Origin: JBLIOB01 sp047639575 | Lineage (GTDB): Bacteria > Bacteroidota > Bacteroidia > Flavobacteriales_D > Parvicellaceae | Assembly (NCBI GenBank): GCA_047639575.1 | Contig: JBLIOB010000090.1 | Span: 1 to 14,376, forward strand | Reading direction: 5' to 3' | Length of the DNA: 14,376 bases | Notes under the pieces: model-generated | Database searches by the model: none | The model's input: the letters and a program-made list of their open reading frames with translations, nothing else | What the model was told of the DNA's origin: nothing | Translations under genes and position numbers: made by a program | Shown: piece after piece, positions 7,550 to 14,376 of the stretch | Position numbering within the stretch: position 1 is the first letter of the stretch | Layout: every line of letters begins with the position of its first letter

Positions 7550-9556
7550 TTACTCCGTTCCTCCGGCTTGCTTATAATCAAAACTCAATACTCTAAACTG
7601 AGTACGTCTGTTTTTCTGATGAGCTGCCTCTTGTTCTTGCTTCGATGGAAGCGTGTCAATCTTTTTACATTCTAAACCAACTCTTGGCTGCTTTTCACCA
7701 TATCCAACAGGAACCATTCTATCTGTAGGAATTCCTTTAGTCACAAGATAGTCAACACAAGATTGAGCTCTCTTTTGTGAAAGTTTTTGGTTATAGTTAT
7801 CAGACCCTCTGCAATCAGTATGAGACTGAAGCTCAACAACAATTGAAGGATTCTCTGTAAGAGTTGTAAATAAGTAATCTAAAGAATCTTTAGAGTTAAT
7901 TCCCTCATTTACTTGAAGTGCCCATTTATCTAAATCATATCGAACCTCCGGGAAATCAATTACAACATCTTTAGAAGCAGGCTGAATAAAGTATTCGAAA
8001 AGGTAGTTCTGACCTTTCGTTCGATCCATCGTAGAGAACGCACCTTTTTCTTGCAAGTAATCTTCTTTACTAACCTGTACTGAATAATTGATTTGCTTAT
8101 TAACATATCTCTTATTATTCTCTTCATCAAACTTAAAGCTTCCAGTTTCATCTGTAGTCTTTGTGATTGTACTACCATCAGTTCCAACTAATACAATTGT
8201 GGCACCAGGAACCGGTTCACTAGTAGCCTTGTTTTTCACAACAACTTCAAGTGTAAATACAATGTTCGGCAATCTAAAGCTATAAATATCATCGTGACCT
8301 TTTGTGTCGGCTCTTGACGAAGTAAAGAATCCTTTTTCCGTATCTCCCCTATCGAAAATGATTCCAAAATCATGTTCAGATGAATTCAATGGATATCCTA
8401 AATTCGCAATGTTACCCCATTGTTCCTCGCCAGTCTTTTCAGCTTTGAACATATCAAGGCCACCCATTCCGATGTGACCAGTTGACGAGAAGTATAAACT
8501 ACCATCATCTTTTAGATATGGGAACATTTCATCTCCAGACGTATTGATGCCACCGCCTAAGTTTGAAGCTTCTAACCATTTTTTCTCTTTACGATCCCAT
8601 TTAGAGATCCATAAATCTTTCCCACCTTTTCCGCCAGGTAAATCTGAAGCGAAAATCATGATCATGTCACTAGTAGACAAAGTAGGATGTCCTATTGTAA
8701 TCGTATCTCCACCTTCTGGCTTAAGCCCAATTGATTTACCAGGCTTCCAATTACTTCCTTGTTTTTCAGTAAACATGATATCACAGCCGATATTACTTTT
8801 CTTTTCACGGGGACATCTTGTGAAGTACATTCCGTCCATTTTTCGATTGAATGCAGCAGAACCTTCATTGTCATCTGTATTGATAGCAGAAGTCATTGGC
8901 TTAGGCTCGCTCCACTTCCCATTGTTATCTCTAGTAGTTAACCAAAGGTCCATGAAACTCTCACCCGTTCTATCATCAATCTCTGCACCTGTTGAACCAG
9001 GTCTTGAAGATGAGAAGATCATCTGCGTATATTTCTTATCTGCAAATACAGGAGCAAAATCATACTTCTCTGTATTTAGTTGAAGTTCAGAAGAAACCTT
9101 ATGTCTTGTTGGGTTGTTTATCCACTCTTCCGACTTAGAGCAAGCAGACAATCCATCTTCAGCCATTTTAAATCCAGGCTTCAAAACCAAGAACTTTTCG
9201 TATTCTTCCTTGGCCTCTTTATAGTGCCCTTCTTCCTTTAATACCTCTGCCATTTGAAAAACAACTAGCGGATTAGTCTTTTGATATTTAAGCTTAATTG
9301 CTCTTTTATAATAAGTCTCCGCTTGAGTTGGCTCTACGAGCATTCGATAACATTCTCCTATTTGAAAATTAATCCTTGCTTTCTCCGCAGGCTTCTTTTC
9401 TTTGGTTTCAGCCTTTTTATAGGCATCAATTGCCGAAAAGAAACGTTCATTCATGAACATTCCGTCTGCTTCTTTGGTAAAATTCTTTTGGGAATATGCT
9501 CCAAAAGAAATCAGGGAAATTACCAGTACTGCTGCAATTCGTCTTAATAGTTTCAT
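7550..9556 (-). CDS. PorE-like envelope protein: TPR, beta-propeller, CarboxypepD_reg-like and OmpA domains
   Basis: A 668-residue exported protein. Residues 1-22 are a signal peptide (cleavage probably after AYS), with no lipobox cysteine. TPR-like helices follow at about 24-140. Residues 155-430 form PD40/WD40-like propeller blades with repeated FSSSRPG, FASDLPGGKGG, YFSSTGHIGMGG and FFTSSRADTKGHDD motifs. A CarboxypepD_reg-like beta domain occupies about 433-520. A C-terminal OmpA peptidoglycan-binding domain (530-660) has HTD at 579-581 and NRR at 649-651. This is the architecture reported for PorE (PG1058) of Porphyromonas gingivalis, about the same length, a type IX secretion component thought to anchor the machine to peptidoglycan. 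Bacteroidota have several paralogues of this type and PorE is described as a lipoprotein, so orthology is unproven. The gene has its own candidate promoter and terminator. Confidence 0.85.
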   Translation of the reverse strand: MKLLRRIAAVLVISLISFGAYSQKNFTKEADGMFMNERFFSAIDAYKKAETKEKKPAEKARINFQIGECYRMLVEPTQAETYYKRAIKLKYQKTNPLVVFQMAEVLKEEGHYKEAKEEYEKFLVLKPGFKMAEDGLSACSKSEEWINNPTRHKVSSELQLNTEKYDFAPVFADKKYTQMIFSSSRPGSTGAEIDDRTGESFMDLWLTTRDNNGKWSEPKPMTSAINTDDNEGSAAFNRKMDGMYFTRCPREKKSNIGCDIMFTEKQGSNWKPGKSIGLKPEGGDTITIGHPTLSTSDMIMIFASDLPGGKGGKDLWISKWDRKEKKWLEASNLGGGINTSGDEMFPYLKDDGSLYFSSTGHIGMGGLDMFKAEKTGEEQWGNIANLGYPLNSSEHDFGIIFDRGDTEKGFFTSSRADTKGHDDIYSFRLPNIVFTLEVVVKNKATSEPVPGATIVLVGTDGSTITKTTDETGSFKFDEENNKRYVNKQINYSVQVSKEDYLQEKGAFSTMDRTKGQNYLFEYFIQPASKDVVIDFPEVRYDLDKWALQVNEGINSKDSLDYLFTTLTENPSIVVELQSHTDCRGSDNYNQKLSQKRAQSCVDYLVTKGIPTDRMVPVGYGEKQPRVGLECKKIDTLPSKQEQEAAHQKNRRTQFRVLSFDYKQAGGTE

Positions 9557-9599
9557 TGTTAGTGTGCTTATTTAACTCCTTAATCTTATATAGGACAGA

Positions 9600-9629
9600 C
9601 GAAAATAACTAAATATTTTAATTCATCAA
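9600..9629 (-). promoter_or_regulatory. Candidate Bacteroidota promoter of the PorE/OmpA-like gene
   Basis: On the minus strand TTG (9627-9629) is followed after 19 bases by TATTTTCG (9600-9607). This matches the Bacteroidota promoter consensus TTG-N19-TAnnTTTG with one mismatch in the -7 element. A start a few bases downstream would give a leader of about 35-40 bases. An AAGGAG at 9576-9581 lies about 19 bases before the ATG, too far to be a convincing ribosome-binding site. Confidence 0.45.
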
Positions 9630-9683
9630 TGAAAATCCGACTTGATTTATTCCGTATTGGAGGTGAAAAATCGAATAAAAATG

Positions 9684-9721
9684 AAAAGACCCGTTTCCGA
9701 TCATTCAAAAACAGGCCTTTT
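9684..9721 (-). terminator. Rho-independent terminator after glutamine synthetase
   Basis: The arms at 9709-9721 and 9684-9696 pair over 13 bp with a 12-base loop; T-rich sequence (CATTTTTATT) follows on the minus strand. Both arm differences are G-U wobbles in minus-strand RNA and A-C mismatches in plus-strand RNA, which fixes the orientation. It begins 16 bases after the glnN stop codon. Confidence 0.85.
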
Positions 9722-9737
9722 TCTTCTTGATCTTTAA

Positions 9738-11927
9738 TTAGTTAGCAAATAACATCTCTCGTAATTTTGGCAATGGCCAATGTTCATCAGCAATCAATAA
9801 TTCTAACTTATCTGATGCATATTTAATTGTGTCAAAAAATGGCTTAACGTTATCACAGTACGCGATTGCCTTTTTCTCCATATCCTCTAGCAAATTAGCT
9901 TCTTTCCTTGCTTGAATTAATTTTTCTACATCCGTTTTAATATCGGACACGTAACCAGCTATCTCTTTAATAATGTCAATCTGAGCAGATGACAAACTTT
10001 TACCTTCCTTGTCGCCCATAACCTCAATCATTCCTTCAACATTATTTATCAATTCTGTTTGATACTTTATTGCTGCTGGAATAACATAATTAAAGCACAA
10101 ATCGCCTAGGATTCGGGCTTCTATCTGAAGCTCCATTACATAGCTTTCCAATTCAATTTCATGTCGAGCAAGTAGCTCTCTCTTCGTTAAGATGTTCAAC
10201 TCTTCGAACATCTTTACCGTTTTATCTTCAATCATGGCGCCTAAAGCTCTAGGCGTATCTTTCAAATTTGAAAGACCTCTCTTCTCAGCTTCTTTCACCC
10301 ATTCGTCTCCATATCCGTTTCCTTCAAATCTAATTGCTTTCGATTGTTTTATTAAAACCTGAAGTTCCTTCAAAATAGCTTCGTCTTTTTTGTCGCCTGA
10401 AGTAATTCTTTTATCTACTGAAATCTTGAACAATTGAAGTTGCTTTGCAACGATAGCATTTAATGCAATCATCGCTGACGAACAATTAGCTGTAGACCCA
10501 ACTGCTCTAAATTCAAATTTATTTCCAGTAAAAGCAAAAGGTGAAGTTCTGTTCCGATCTGTGTTATCCAATAAGATCTGTGGAATTTTACCAATATCTA
10601 GCTTCAGTTCAGTTTTACCTTCTGGCGTCATTTTGCCAGTAGAAATACTCTCTTCAAGTCGATCAAGTGTCTCAGATAATTGAGTCCCTATAAATACTGA
10701 AATAATTGCGGGAGGTGCTTCATTGGCGCCTAATCTATGATCGTTAGAAGCAGATGCAATTGCTGATCTTAAAATATCCGCATTATCGTAAATCGCTTTT
10801 ATAGTGTTTACTAAAAATGTTAAAAACTGTAAGTTCGATTTTGGATTCTTTCCTGGCGCTAACAAATTAACTCCCGTATTTGTTGATAATGACCAATTGT
10901 TATGTTTACCAGATCCGTTTAACCCTGCAAATGGCTTTTCATGGTACAATACCCTAAAGTCATGTTTCCGAGCTACTTTCTCTAGTAGATCCATTAACAG
11001 CAGATTGTGATCGTTTGCCAAGTTGGTCTCTTCATAAACTGGAGCACATTCAAACTGATTTGGCGCCACTTCATTGTGTCTTGTAGTAACAGGGATTCCT
11101 AATTTCAGTGCCTCAAACTCATAATCTCTCATGAACGAAAGTGCACGGTCTGGAATAGAACCAAAATAATGATCATCCAATTGCTGACCTTTTGCGGGGT
11201 AATGACCTACCAACACTCTTCCTGTAGTTGAAAGATCTGGTCTTGCAAGGTAAAGCGACTTATCAACTAAAAAATACTCCTGTTCCCAGCCTAAACTTGC
11301 GTTTACTTTATCAACGTTTTTATCGAAGTACTGACAGACATCAACTGCAGCCTTATCAATAGCTGAAAGTGCCTTAAGAAGTGGCATCTTGTAATCCAAC
11401 GCCTCTCCGGTATAAGCTATAAACACAGTAGGTATACACAATGTGCTTCCCATAATAAATGCTGGCGAAGAAGGGTCCCATGCAGTGTACCCCCTTGCTT
11501 CAAAGGTGTTTCTAATTCCGCCATTTGGAAAACTAGAGGCGTCTGGTTCTTGTTGCACCAGTAATGTTCCTTCGAATTGCTCGATTGCCCTACCGCCTTC
11601 AATTGGTTGAAAAAATGCATCGTGTTTTTCTGCAGTTGACCCAGTTAATGGTTGAAACCAATGTGTGTAATGGGTAGCACCCTTTCCAATTGCCCAATCT
11701 TTCATTGCCGAAGCTACTTGATCGGCTATTGCTCTATCAATCCTAGTATGTTGATGCGTTGCAGCCTGAACACATTTATAAGCTTGCTCAGTAAGAAATT
11801 CTCTCATCGAATCCTGATTGAAAACATTTTCACCGTAGAATTCGGAAACTTTACCTGCTGGAGGGGTAACTTTTATTGAAGTACGATTTCGGGACTCTTC
11901 AAGTGCCTTAAACCTCATTTTGCTCAT
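9738..11927 (-). CDS. glnN: Glutamine synthetase type III
   Basis: This enzyme condenses glutamate and ammonia to glutamine with ATP, the entry point of nitrogen assimilation. Its 729 residues match the long GSIII class; GSI and GSII enzymes are about 350-470. GSIII hallmarks are visible: ATHYTHWFQPLTG (84-96), FEGTLLVQQEPDASSFPNGG (118-137), metal-site GWEQEYFLVD (213-222), NEVAPNQFE (285-293) and GLNGSGKHNNWS (335-346). The helical C-terminal part (about 560-729) is typical of the class, which forms double-ringed dodecamers. The gene stands alone: terminators lie on both sides and the gaps are 131 bases upstream and 181 downstream, so nitrogen control is likely to act on this one gene. A near-consensus -7 element, TACTTTCG (11966-11973), lies about 40 bases before the ATG but no good -33 partner was found. 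The symbol glnN follows GSIII usage; glnA is also used. Confidence 0.95.
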   Translation of the reverse strand: MSKMRFKALEESRNRTSIKVTPPAGKVSEFYGENVFNQDSMREFLTEQAYKCVQAATHQHTRIDRAIADQVASAMKDWAIGKGATHYTHWFQPLTGSTAEKHDAFFQPIEGGRAIEQFEGTLLVQQEPDASSFPNGGIRNTFEARGYTAWDPSSPAFIMGSTLCIPTVFIAYTGEALDYKMPLLKALSAIDKAAVDVCQYFDKNVDKVNASLGWEQEYFLVDKSLYLARPDLSTTGRVLVGHYPAKGQQLDDHYFGSIPDRALSFMRDYEFEALKLGIPVTTRHNEVAPNQFECAPVYEETNLANDHNLLLMDLLEKVARKHDFRVLYHEKPFAGLNGSGKHNNWSLSTNTGVNLLAPGKNPKSNLQFLTFLVNTIKAIYDNADILRSAIASASNDHRLGANEAPPAIISVFIGTQLSETLDRLEESISTGKMTPEGKTELKLDIGKIPQILLDNTDRNRTSPFAFTGNKFEFRAVGSTANCSSAMIALNAIVAKQLQLFKISVDKRITSGDKKDEAILKELQVLIKQSKAIRFEGNGYGDEWVKEAEKRGLSNLKDTPRALGAMIEDKTVKMFEELNILTKRELLARHEIELESYVMELQIEARILGDLCFNYVIPAAIKYQTELINNVEGMIEVMGDKEGKSLSSAQIDIIKEIAGYVSDIKTDVEKLIQARKEANLLEDMEKKAIAYCDNVKPFFDTIKYASDKLELLIADEHWPLPKLREMLFAN

Positions 11928-12000
11928 TTCGATTGACTTTTTTTATTAATTCGTATTATCCAAAGCGAAAGTAGACAAAAGAGAGGGGGTGAAATGAAAA

Positions 12001-12029
12001 AAAGAGGTGTTTTTTATTAACACCCCCCT
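12001..12029 (-). terminator. Rho-independent terminator after the cation antiporter
   Basis: In minus-strand RNA AGGGGGGTGTT (12019-12029) pairs with AACACCTCTTT (12001-12011) around a 7-base loop, with G-U pairs in the lower stem. A run of seven T (11997-12003) follows. The plus strand also shows a hairpin followed by TATTTTTTT, so it may stop transcription both ways. The G-rich arm has a second possible partner at 11984-11991. Confidence 0.75.
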
Positions 12030-12058
12030 ATTTTTTTAACGACAATTTTAAATAATCA

Positions 12059-13033
12059 CTAAAAAGGCCATAAATCCACCCCTTTTGCTTTCAAAACGAG
12101 CAAAGTGATGTAAAGAACATATGTAATTAACAATATAGCTCCTTTGAAACGTCCAATTTTATTCCCAACGAATAGCATTAACCCTAAACCAACGGCAATT
12201 CCGCCCATCCACCAAAAATCGAAGTTCAACACTTCTGGATTCACGGCTACTGGAGTAATCATTCCAGTTATGCCAATGACTGCCATTATATTGAATAGGT
12301 TGGAACCAATAAGGTTACCAAGTGATATATCGGTTTGTTTACGATAAGCGGCCACTGAAGAAGCTACCAACTCAGGTGCCGAAGTACCAAACGCCACAAT
12401 AGTAAGTCCGATGATATGTTGCTCCATTTGCAATTCCTCCGCAATGTGCACTGCACCAGTCACTAACCAATCTGCTCCAAAATAAAGCCCAGATAGCCCT
12501 ATGAGTAAAAACACTCCACTTTTCCAAGCTGGTATTTGTTTTTCATTTTCTTCATCACCAGAATTACTTTCCTTAGACTTAGATTCTTTCCTGGAGCCTA
12601 TGATCAGGTATGTCGTGAATACTAATAGGATTGCAAGTAAAGTAGCGCCTTCCCATAAAACGATTTTGCCTCCTGTAATTGAGAAAATAGTAAATAAGAT
12701 TGTGGCCAAAATCATCATTGGCCAGTCTATTCGTTTAGTGTGCCTACCTGCGACTATCGGAAAGATCAAAACGGTGACTCCTAAAACTAAAGCGATATTG
12801 GCGATGTTGGACCCAACAACATTTCCTATGGCAATTCCTGCGTTCCCATTAATTGCTGATTTTATACTTACTAATAATTCTGGAGCTGATGTCCCAAAAG
12901 AAACTACGGTCATGCCGATAACTAGCGGGGATATTCTAAATATTTTAGCAACACCAACGGCTCCTTTTACAAGAAACTCGCCACCAACAATTAATACAGC
13001 CAACCCAAGAATTAGTAATCCGATGTCCCACAT
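12059..13033 (-). CDS. Calcium/sodium antiporter, YrbG/CaxA-type
   Basis: An inner-membrane exchanger of the Ca2+/cation antiporter (CaCA) superfamily, predicted to expel Ca2+ in exchange for Na+ or H+. The 324 residues form two inverted halves, each with the ion-binding alpha repeat: SFGTSAPE at 45-52 and AFGTSAPE at 214-221. Each is followed by G-N-x-x-G-S-N-x-x-N (70-79 and 239-248). A hydrophilic acidic loop (149-165, KESKSKESNSGDEENEK) separates the halves. About ten membrane segments are expected. I place the start at ATG 13033, which shares its A with the tatA stop (TGATG). A GTG at 13036 would add one residue and cannot be excluded. Overlap with tatA suggests coupled translation, though I know of no functional link. 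The ion is inferred from the family. Confidence 0.92.
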   Translation of the reverse strand: MWDIGLLILGLAVLIVGGEFLVKGAVGVAKIFRISPLVIGMTVVSFGTSAPELLVSIKSAINGNAGIAIGNVVGSNIANIALVLGVTVLIFPIVAGRHTKRIDWPMMILATILFTIFSITGGKIVLWEGATLLAILLVFTTYLIIGSRKESKSKESNSGDEENEKQIPAWKSGVFLLIGLSGLYFGADWLVTGAVHIAEELQMEQHIIGLTIVAFGTSAPELVASSVAAYRKQTDISLGNLIGSNLFNIMAVIGITGMITPVAVNPEVLNFDFWWMGGIAVGLGLMLFVGNKIGRFKGAILLITYVLYITLLVLKAKGVDLWPF

Positions 13034-13350
13034 CACTTACCGGCATCATTAAAAGGTTTTCCAACATCATTAATTGGTTTTTCCAAATCCTTGAATGGTT
13101 TGGCCAGGTCAGAAACTGGCTTTTCGATATCTTCAAATGGTTTTTTTAAATCTTTAGCTATAGAGCCAACTCCTGATTCAGCATCGCCAACTGAATTTTG
13201 AATTTCACGTTGAAGATCTTGTGATGCATCCTTAATTTGGCGCATACCTCTACCGAGCATCCTAGCCATCTTGGGCATGCTTTTAGAACCAAAAAATACT
13301 AAAATGATCATGAGGATAATTACAATCTCCCCTCCGCTCATTCCGAACAT
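13033..13350 (-). CDS. tatA: Twin-arginine translocase subunit TatA-like, with repeat tail
   Basis: TatA forms the protein-conducting element of the Tat pathway, which exports folded proteins across the inner membrane. The 105 residues start with a short periplasmic part and a membrane helix (about 7-20, GEIVIILMIILVFF). The hinge F-G-x-x-x-M-P (20-26, FGSKSMP) follows, then the amphipathic helix (27-50, ARMLGRGMRQIKDASQDLQREI), as in the TatA/B family. The C-terminal tail (70-104) is built of five tandem 7-residue units of form K-P-hydrophobic-x-D-x-x. TatB is the alternative, but the short length and the FG hinge favour TatA. No tatC lies in the window. The gene follows secDF after a strong terminator, and its TGA overlaps the antiporter start. 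Confidence 0.87.
   Translation of the reverse strand: MFGMSGGEIVIILMIILVFFGSKSMPKMARMLGRGMRQIKDASQDLQREIQNSVGDAESGVGSIAKDLKKPFEDIEKPVSDLAKPFKDLEKPINDVGKPFNDAGK
13039..13143 (-). repeat. Five tandem 21-bp in-frame repeats in the tatA tail
   Basis: Exactly 105 bases encode KPFEDIE, KPVSDLA, KPFKDLE, KPINDVG and KPFNDAG with no gap between units. K, P and D are invariant, position 3 is F, V or I, and position 6 is I, L, V or A. The DNA copies have diverged from one another, so the period is conserved at protein level and is not a recent slippage product. Confidence 0.9.
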
Positions 13351-13378
13351 ACGCGTGATTTATAAATGTAAAAGTAAA

Positions 13379-13418
13379 AAAAAACCTCCCTCCCGTAACT
13401 TCGGAAGGGAGGCTTTTT
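13379..13418 (-). terminator. Strong rho-independent terminator after secDF
   Basis: The GC-rich arms at 13402-13412 and 13385-13395 pair over 11 bp around a 6-base loop. Flanking A and T runs extend the stem on both sides. On the minus strand nine T follow. The one arm difference is a G-U wobble in minus-strand RNA, so it serves the secDF transcript, whose stop is about 16 bases upstream. It separates secDF from tatA; no convincing tatA promoter was seen in the short gap. Confidence 0.9.
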
Positions 13419-13434
13419 GTTAAATGAATTTTAT

Positions 13435-14376
13435 TTAGCTCTTCTTCTTTTTTGAATTGGCATCAAAGTCTTTTGACAAATCAACAACTGAAGGAGTCGC
13501 AATACATAGTGAAGAGTAGGTTCCTACTACAACACCAATCATTAATGCGAAAGTGAATCCTTTAATACTATCTGCAAAAATGAAGATTACAAGAAGTACG
13601 ATAAACGTACTTAATGAAGTATTAATAGTTCTACTTAATGTGCTATTCAAAGCTTTATTGATCACTTCTTTATGATCTTGCTTTCTATGCACACCTAAAT
13701 ACTCTCTAATTCTGTCAAATACAACCACTGTATCGTTAATTGAATAACCAACCACGGTAAGTATAGCTGCAATAAACGCTTGATCTATTTCCATAGAGAA
13801 AGGAAGGATATCCCAACATAATGAGAATATAGATAATACGACTAACACATCATGGAACATCGCAATAAGCGCTCCCAGTCCATATTGCCATTTTCTAAAC
13901 CTAAAAGCGATGTATGCAAAGATTACAATCAGTGCTAAAACAATTGCAATTAATGAAGACTTCAATAAAGACTCAGAAATTGTAGCATCCACTTGTCTAG
14001 ATTGAATGACTCTATACACTCCGTTGATCTTAGCATTATTAGTCATACCTCTGGCAATGGCTATTTTATCAGATTCGTCATCTTCTGCCTTGGCATACCC
14101 AATGTCAGACAATGCATTTTCCATTGCATTTTCAACAATCGCAGTTCCGTTAGCTCCTTTATCAGTATGCTTGTATTTAGTAGTAAAAGACCATCCAAAG
14201 CCACCATTACCTACTTGCTTAATTTCTGGAATAGCACCTTCAAAAGCAACCGTTAAATTATCTTGTAAAGTTTGCTGATCCGTACTTGACGAAAGTTCAA
14301 CATGATAATATCGACCACCACTAAACTCAACGCCTGCATCTAGACCTTTAGTAGCCAAGGAAGCAATTCCACCAGC
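13435..14376 (-). CDS. secDF: SecF part of protein translocase SecDF, 5' end beyond the window
   Basis: SecDF is an RND-type inner-membrane complex that uses the proton gradient to help complete Sec-dependent export. The visible 313 residues are the SecF half. It begins with the segment after the first helix (GLDAGVEFSGG), followed by a periplasmic domain and a membrane core. The core has FHDVLVVLSIFSLC, then AAILTVVGYSINDTVVVFDR, the family motif in helix 4-5, then NSTLSRTINTSLSTFIVLL. The tail is basic (KKKKS). Upstream codons AGGIASL are in frame to the window edge with no start codon, and the TTG at 14356-14358 is a leucine codon, not a start. In Bacteroidota SecD and SecF are usually fused, so I infer one long secDF gene continuing beyond the window; a separate secF is the alternative. 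Confidence 0.93.
   Translation of the reverse strand, partial: AGGIASLATKGLDAGVEFSGGRYYHVELSSSTDQQTLQDNLTVAFEGAIPEIKQVGNGGFGWSFTTKYKHTDKGANGTAIVENAMENALSDIGYAKAEDDESDKIAIARGMTNNAKINGVYRVIQSRQVDATISESLLKSSLIAIVLALIVIFAYIAFRFRKWQYGLGALIAMFHDVLVVLSIFSLCWDILPFSMEIDQAFIAAILTVVGYSINDTVVVFDRIREYLGVHRKQDHKEVINKALNSTLSRTINTSLSTFIVLLVIFIFADSIKGFTFALMIGVVVGTYSSLCIATPSVVDLSKDFDANSKKKKS

Noticed and set aside
8544..9083. Plus-strand open frame of about 179 codons opposite the propeller domain
   Set aside because: It mirrors a well-supported coding region; no recognisable motif or initiation signal.
9576..9581. AAGGAG upstream of the PorE/OmpA-like gene as ribosome-binding site
   Set aside because: It lies about 19 bases before the ATG, too far, and Shine-Dalgarno use is weak in this phylum.
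12501..13052. Plus-strand open frame of about 183 codons opposite the antiporter and tatA end
   Set aside because: It is antisense to a clear membrane-protein gene with both family repeats; its hydrophobic composition reflects the complementary strand, and no family motif or promoter is seen.
13039..13143. 21-bp tandem repeat as a CRISPR or mobile-element feature
   Set aside because: Units are in frame, directly adjacent without spacers, and diverged at DNA level; they encode the TatA tail.
13435..14358. SecF as a complete gene starting at 14358
   Set aside because: The start would be TTG, the frame continues upstream to the window edge, and the residues before it fit the end of the first SecF helix. 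The gene is cut by the window.
1..14376. A previously undescribed defence or mobile system
   Set aside because: All genes belong to housekeeping, transport or envelope families. There is no integrase, transposase, toxin-antitoxin pair, phage gene or obvious change in base composition.

Overview
The window looks like chromosomal DNA of a member of the Bacteroidota, probably flavobacterial or cytophagal. Signs of this are low GC, few Shine-Dalgarno sequences, a type III glutamine synthetase, a SecF domain followed by a short TatA, a DUF2851 protein, and an outer-membrane-associated protein with TPR, beta-propeller, CarboxypepD_reg-like and OmpA domains, the architecture described for PorE of the type IX secretion system. 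All twelve protein genes lie on the minus strand, so transcription runs from high to low coordinates. No plus-strand gene, RNA gene, mobile element or CRISPR array is supported, and no intergenic gap exceeds 200 bases.

Read in the direction of transcription, the layout is as follows. (1) 14376-13435 is the 3' part of a SecDF-type translocase gene, closed by a strong terminator. (2) 13350-12059 is a tatA-like gene overlapping a Ca2+/Na+ antiporter gene, closed by a terminator. (3) 11927-9738 is glutamine synthetase type III, alone between two terminators. (4) 9556-7550 is the PorE/OmpA-like gene with its own candidate promoter and a terminator. (5) 7453-1 is a tightly packed run of eight genes: purM, prfA, pyrF, DUF2851, a PspC-domain protein, a two-TM RCK potassium channel, an RmlD-like reductase and an AGCS sodium/amino-acid symporter cut by the window edge. 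Several of these junctions overlap (TAATG, ATGA), so translational coupling is likely.

Most of the content is housekeeping: purine and pyrimidine synthesis, translation termination, nitrogen assimilation, Sec/Tat export and ion homeostasis. The channel, antiporter and symporter are all membrane transport functions, but they are split between two transcription units and I do not claim they form one system. I found no convincing new multi-gene system. The points worth a second look are smaller: five exact 7-residue repeats in the TatA tail, a non-canonical channel selectivity filter, a long N-terminal extension on the symporter, a hairpin abutting the DUF2851 start codon, a nuclease-like motif pattern in DUF2851, and the terminator/promoter arrangement at purM.
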